From the NCBI RefSeq assembly GCF_017876405.1, contig NZ_JAGINW010000001.1:12227203-12291202 (forward strand): a stretch of 64,000 nt of DNA, written 5' to 3'. The DNA comes from Kibdelosporangium banguiense (GTDB lineage: Bacteria; Actinomycetota; Actinomycetes; Mycobacteriales; Pseudonocardiaceae). The stretch's first letter is position 1. Each line of letters opens with the position of its first letter. Below the pieces are notes generated by a model. The model was not told where the DNA came from and ran no database searches. It saw only the letters and a list, made by a program, of their open reading frames with translations. This document shows positions 60,565-64,000 of this stretch, piece after piece. The position numbers and the translations under genes were made by a program.

Positions 60565-61779
60565 TCAGACGCGCTCGATCAGGGTGGCCAGGCCCATGCC
60601 GCCACCGATGCACAGGGTCACCACGGCCCGGCGGGCTTCGCGGCGTTCGAGCTCGTCGACCATCGTTCCGGTGATCATGGCGCCGGTGGCGCCCAGCGGG
60701 TGGCCCATCGCGATGGCGCCACCGTTGACGTTCAGCTTCTCGTCGGGGATACCGAGGTCCTTCTGGAACTTCATCACCACGGACGCGAAGGCCTCGTTCA
60801 GCTCGAACAGGTCGATGTCCTCGATACCCAGGCCCGCGGTCTTCAGCAGCTTCTGGGTGGCGGGGGTCGGGCCGGTCAGCATGATCGTCGGGTCGGATCC
60901 GGTGACCGCGGTGGCCACGATCCGCGCACGCGGAGTCAGGCCGAGCTGCCGGCCCACTTCCTCGTTGCCGATCAGCAGGATCGCCGCGCCGTCCACGATG
61001 CCCGACGAGTTGCCCGCGTGGTGCACGTGGTTGATCTTCTCGACCCAGTGGTACTTCTGCAGCGCCACCGCGTCGAAGCCGCCCATCTCACCGATGCCCT
61101 CGAAGGACGGGCCGAGCTTGGCCAGACCCTCCACAGTGGTGTCCGGCCGCATGTGCTCGTCGTGGTCCAGCACGACAACGCCGTTGCGGTCCCTCACCGG
61201 GACAACGGACTTGGCGAAGTAACCGCCGGCCCACGCCTTCGCGGCACGCTCCTGCGAGCGGACGGCGTACGCGTCCACGTCCTCACGGGAGAAGCCCTCG
61301 ATGGTGGCGATCAGGTCCGCGCCGACGCCCTGCGGCACGAAGTAGGTCTCGTAGTTGGTCTCCGGGTCCATCGCCCACGCGCCGCCGTCGGAGCCCATCG
61401 GCACCCGGGACATCGACTCGACGCCACCGGCGATGACCAGCTCGTCCCAGCCGGCCCGGACCTTCTGCGCGGCCTGGTTGACCGCCTCCAAGCCGGACGC
61501 GCAGAACCGGTTGACCTGCAGGCCGGCCACCGTGTCCGGCAGGCCCGCCGCGACGGCCGCGGTCCGGGCGATCACCGCGCCCTGGTCGCCGACCGGGGAG
61601 ACCACACCGAGGATCAGGTCGCTGACCCGGTCGGTGTCCAGGTTCGGGTGCCGCGTGCGCAGCTCGTCGACCAGTCCGGTGACCAGGGAGATCGGCTTGA
61701 TGCCGTGCAGTGAGCCGTTTTTCTTGCCCCGGCCGCGAGGCGTCCGGATGGCCTCGTAGATGAACGCTTCTGTGCTCAC
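60565..61779 (-). CDS. fadA: Acetyl-CoA C-acyltransferase (thiolase, FadA-like)
   Basis: A 404-residue thiolase. The nucleophile is Cys93 in [19 protein letters not shown] and [18 protein letters not shown] supply the second Cys/His loop (with Gly-Gly-Gly-Met), and [12 protein letters not shown] opens the domain. It cleaves 3-ketoacyl-CoA to acetyl-CoA and shortened acyl-CoA, completing the FadB reactions. GTG 61779 with GAGAGGAAC upstream is preferred; an in-frame ATG at 61818 adds unconserved residues. It is divergent from a double-domain TetR regulator with overlapping inverted repeats between them. Confidence 0.93.
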   Translation of the reverse strand: MSTEAFIYEAIRTPRGRGKKNGSLHGIKPISLVTGLVDELRTRHPNLDTDRVSDLILGVVSPVGDQGAVIARTAAVAAGLPDTVAGLQVNRFCASGLEAVNQAAQKVRAGWDELVIAGGVESMSRVPMGSDGGAWAMDPETNYETYFVPQGVGADLIATIEGFSREDVDAYAVRSQERAAKAWAGGYFAKSVVPVRDRNGVVVLDHDEHMRPDTTVEGLAKLGPSFEGIGEMGGFDAVALQKYHWVEKINHVHHAGNSSGIVDGAAILLIGNEEVGRQLGLTPRARIVATAVTGSDPTIMLTGPTPATQKLLKTAGLGIEDIDLFELNEAFASVVMKFQKDLGIPDEKLNVNGGAIAMGHPLGATGAMITGTMVDELERREARRAVVTLCIGGGMGLATLIERV

Positions 61780-61840
61780 GCCGTCGTTCCTCTCACCCGC
61801 GCTGGTGCTAATGCTCATTCACATAATGGAACGAATCCGC

Positions 61841-61875
61841 AGCTTGTCAAGCAGAACAAGCTGATCTAGCTTTGT
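61841..61875. promoter_or_regulatory. Overlapping inverted repeats (TetR operator) in the fadA-tetR gap
   Basis: AGCTTGT-N8-ACAAGCT (61841-61862) and ACAAGCT-N5-AGCTTTGT (61856-61875) share the middle arm. Two stacked dyads fit a TetR-type regulator that itself carries two DNA-binding domains. Confidence 0.55.
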
Positions 61876-61910
61876 TATGGACCGATTACGAGACGGAGGT
61901 CACAAGACCC

Positions 61911-63077
61911 GTGAACACCCGGCCGCGCAACCGCAAGGAGCAGCTGACGGACGCTGCTGCCGAGCTGTTCCGCAGGCACGGCTATCACGGTGTCAGCGTC
62001 AACGACATCGCTGCGGCCGCAGGCGTGACCGGGCCAGCGGTGTACCGGCACTTCCGCGGTAAGCAGGACGTCCTGGCACATGTGCTGCTCTCCGGGCTCG
62101 ACAAGTTCGGCCTGGTCACCGACGAGGCACTGGCCCGCGAAAAGCCACTGCACTCGCTGGTCGAGGCGGTGTCCGCACTGGCCGTCGAGCGCCGCGAGGT
62201 CACCGCGCTCTGGCGCTGGCAGGGCCGTCACCTGGACAAAGCCGACCAGATCAAGATCCGCAAGCGCGGCGCAGAGCTGATGGGCGACTGGATCACCGCG
62301 CTGCGCGACACGCGGCCGGACCTGCCGCCACCGGACGCCGAACTGCTGTCCTGGGCGGCGTTGAGCGTCTTCGGCAGCGTCGCCGACCACCACGTGAGCC
62401 TGCCCAAGCGCCGGTTCGAGCAATTGCTTGGCCAACTGGCGTGCACGGTCCTGCGCAGCACGCCCGCGGCCTCCTTTCAGCCGTCGGTCCAGGACTGGCA
62501 GCGGCCCCAGGTCCAGCCGTCCCGGCGCGAGGAGCTGCTGACCATCGCGACCAAGTTGTTCCGGGAACACGGCTATCGCGATGTGAGCATGGAGGACATC
62601 GGCGCGGCCGCCGGGATCGCCGGGCCGAGCGTCTACCGGCATTTCGCCGGCAAGGCCGAGCTGCTGATGGCGGCCGGCTACCGGATGGCCGACCGGCTCA
62701 AGATGGCCGCCCGGCAGGCGATCGAGACCGCGAGCTCGCCACACGACGCGCTCACCGCGCTCGTCCGATCCTATGTGGACATCGTGTCCCGGTCGGACGA
62801 CCTGCTGTCGGTGTTCGCCAGCGAAGTCGGGCACGTGCCGGAACGCGACCGCAAGGAACTGGTCCGCGTGCAGCGCGGCTACGTCGCCGAATGGGTGACA
62901 CTGCTGAGAACCGTCGCACCGCAATTGCCCGAGCCGGAAGCCCGGATCGCGGTGCACGCCGCGTTGACCATCGTCAACGACCTGACCCGTACGCCCCGGG
63001 TCACCGCCAGACCGGGGCTGGTGGCCGAACTCACCGGCCTGGCGGTAGCCGTACTGGACGAAGCAGCACATATCTAG
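61911..63077 (+). CDS. Double-domain TetR/AcrR regulator (two TetR units in one chain)
   Basis: A 388-residue protein built of two TetR units. The first HTH is at about residues 10-55 (KEQLTDAAAELFRRHGYHGVSVNDIAAAAGVTGPAVYRHF) and the second at about 205-250 (REELLTIATKLFREHGYRDVSMEDIGAAAGIAGPSVYRHF), both in outline; each is followed by its own ligand/dimer domain. GTG 61911 with GGAGGT 10 nt upstream is the start. It lies divergent from fadA with overlapping dyads between and 23 nt before a P450 gene, so it probably controls the fad genes and perhaps the P450, in response to an acyl-CoA or lipid signal. Confidence 0.88.
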   Translation: MNTRPRNRKEQLTDAAAELFRRHGYHGVSVNDIAAAAGVTGPAVYRHFRGKQDVLAHVLLSGLDKFGLVTDEALAREKPLHSLVEAVSALAVERREVTALWRWQGRHLDKADQIKIRKRGAELMGDWITALRDTRPDLPPPDAELLSWAALSVFGSVADHHVSLPKRRFEQLLGQLACTVLRSTPAASFQPSVQDWQRPQVQPSRREELLTIATKLFREHGYRDVSMEDIGAAAGIAGPSVYRHFAGKAELLMAAGYRMADRLKMAARQAIETASSPHDALTALVRSYVDIVSRSDDLLSVFASEVGHVPERDRKELVRVQRGYVAEWVTLLRTVAPQLPEPEARIAVHAALTIVNDLTRTPRVTARPGLVAELTGLAVAVLDEAAHI

Positions 63078-63100
63078 ATGGATAGCGGGAGGCAGGCGCA

Positions 63101-64000
63101 ATGTCAGCGACGCACATGCCCGGAGCCACCAAGTTCGACGAATGGCTGCTCGAGAACACCTGGCGCAGAAAGGACTTCGGCGCGGTCCCGGCAGGCTCGG
63201 GCCTCAAACCGATCCCCGGCGACAGTGGTCTCCCGCTGCTCGGGCACTCGCTGGAGGCGCTGCGGCTGGGCCTGGACTTCGGGCTCAAGCGGTACGAGAC
63301 CTACGGGCCGGTGTCGTGGATGAAGGCGTTCGGCATCAACCTCGTCGGCATCGCGGGCGGGGACGCGATCCAGGTCGTGCTGACCAACAAGGACAAAGCC
63401 TTCTCCCAGCAGGGCTGGACGTACTTCATCGGCCCGTTCTTCAAGCGCGGCCTGATGTTGCTCGACTTCGAGGAGCACATGTTCCACCGGCGCCTGATGC
63501 AGCAGGCGTTCACCCGGCCGCGGATCATGGGCTACCTCGAACACGTCGCCGAGGAGGCGGCCCGGGGCGTGGACGCGTGGCAGCCGGGCACGTTCCACGT
63601 CTACCCGGCGATGAAACAGCTGACCCTGGACATCGCGGGCAGCGTGTTCATGGCCTCCGAACTGGGCGCCGAGAAGGACGCGCTGAACAAGGCATTCGTG
63701 GCCACAGTCCGGGCAGGCACATCACTGGTCCGCTACGCGGTGCCCGGCAGCCGGTGGAACGCCGGGCTACAGGGCCGCAAGGTGCTTGAGGACTTCTTCC
63801 GCCGCAACGTTCCCGCCAAACGTGCGAGCGACTCCAACGACCTGTTCGCAGGCCTGTGCCACGCACGCGACGACGACGGCGAGGCGTTCACCGACGACGA
63901 CGTCGTCAGTCACATGATCTTCCTGATGATGGCCGCACACGACACGTCCACCATCACCACCACCGCGGCCGCCTATTTCCTGGGCAAGGACCGGGACTGG
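63101..64000 (+). CDS. Cytochrome P450, 3' end missing
   Basis: The first 300 residues of a P450, cut by the window edge. Visible are the N-terminal Pro-rich region (GLKPIPGDSGLPLLGHSLE), the C helix region HMFHRRLMQQAFTRP, and the I-helix oxygen motif AAHDTST (Asp281, Thr282). The Cys-heme loop lies beyond the window. The gene follows the double TetR gene by 23 nt with GGGAGG as ribosome site, so it is likely under the same regulator. The N-terminus is long, like sterol or fatty-acid P450s of actinobacteria, but the substrate is not known. Confidence 0.88.
   Translation, partial: MSATHMPGATKFDEWLLENTWRRKDFGAVPAGSGLKPIPGDSGLPLLGHSLEALRLGLDFGLKRYETYGPVSWMKAFGINLVGIAGGDAIQVVLTNKDKAFSQQGWTYFIGPFFKRGLMLLDFEEHMFHRRLMQQAFTRPRIMGYLEHVAEEAARGVDAWQPGTFHVYPAMKQLTLDIAGSVFMASELGAEKDALNKAFVATVRAGTSLVRYAVPGSRWNAGLQGRKVLEDFFRRNVPAKRASDSNDLFAGLCHARDDDGEAFTDDDVVSHMIFLMMAAHDTSTITTTAAAYFLGKDRDW

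Noticed and set aside
58444-61713. A 1089-codon open frame on the plus strand opposite fadA and fadB
   Set aside because: It lies entirely antisense to two clear conserved genes, has low-complexity Arg/Ala/Gly-rich composition and no domain; long antisense frames are normal at this G+C content.

Overview
The window is 64 kb of dense, high-G+C bacterial chromosome. It carries a WhiB-family iron-sulfur regulator, a SigF/RsbW pair, a CysD/CysNC sulfate-activation pair, family 2B encapsulins, split LigD end-joining proteins, a GH13 trehalose pathway, many GTG/TTG starts, many 4-nt ATGA/GTGA gene overlaps and many apparent leaderless promoters (TANNNT 5-7 nt before the start codon). Together these indicate a filamentous actinomycete, probably Pseudonocardiales; the species cannot be named from sequence alone. 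There is no rRNA, CRISPR array, transposase or prophage.

Layout. 1-7.6 kb: the 5' end of a secreted S1 protease behind a LacI-type palindrome, a tyrosine/dual-specificity phosphatase, a DUF1801 protein, an M15 peptidase, a response regulator/histidine kinase/lipoprotein operon, a relic of a HAD hydrolase, a NUDIX hydrolase, an isochorismatase-fold protein and a TSUP transporter divergent from a LysR regulator. 7.6-10.6 kb: a self-contained three-gene module of an unknown protein, a P-loop kinase-like protein and a class I aminoacyl-tRNA-synthetase-like protein fused to an ASCH domain (frameshifted as read). A perfect 19-bp inverted repeat covers its first start codon. 10.6-17 kb: sulfotransferase, SDR, DUF1214 and SnoaL-like genes with two KstR-like operators, divergent from cysD-cysNC, which makes the sulfotransferase donor PAPS. 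17.3-25.3 kb: two tandem family 2B encapsulin shell genes followed by a polyprenyl synthetase, ispH, dxs and ispG. This is a likely isoprenoid nanocompartment operon and, with the 7.6-10.6 kb module, the most striking part of the window.

25.3-37.4 kb: MazG-like, VOC, amidohydrolase and metallo-beta-lactamase genes; a tRNA-like gene with a 10-nt anticodon loop; Hsp20 and its putative regulator; an ECF sigma factor with a membrane partner; a DnaJ-NERD membrane protein; a group 2 sigma factor; and an 1150-residue CHAT-domain caspase-like protein. 37.4-42.9 kb: HxlR/Rid pair, an EspC-like + WXG/alpha-beta hydrolase set reminiscent of type VII secretion, and an ABC-2 exporter with an XRE regulator. 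42.9-51.3 kb: treZ, treY, glgX and malQ on the minus strand (trehalose from alpha-glucan); malQ probably starts at a CTG codon. 51.4-58.2 kb: split LigD, SigF/RsbW with a SigF-type promoter, MFS exporter/PadR pair and a WhiD/WhiB3-type regulator. 58.4-64 kb: fadB/fadA beta-oxidation genes divergent from a double-domain TetR regulator, then a cytochrome P450 that runs off the end.

A short palindrome, TCCACWGTGGA, occurs five times perfectly, always inside genes and in different reading frames, so it looks like a DNA-level signal rather than a protein one.
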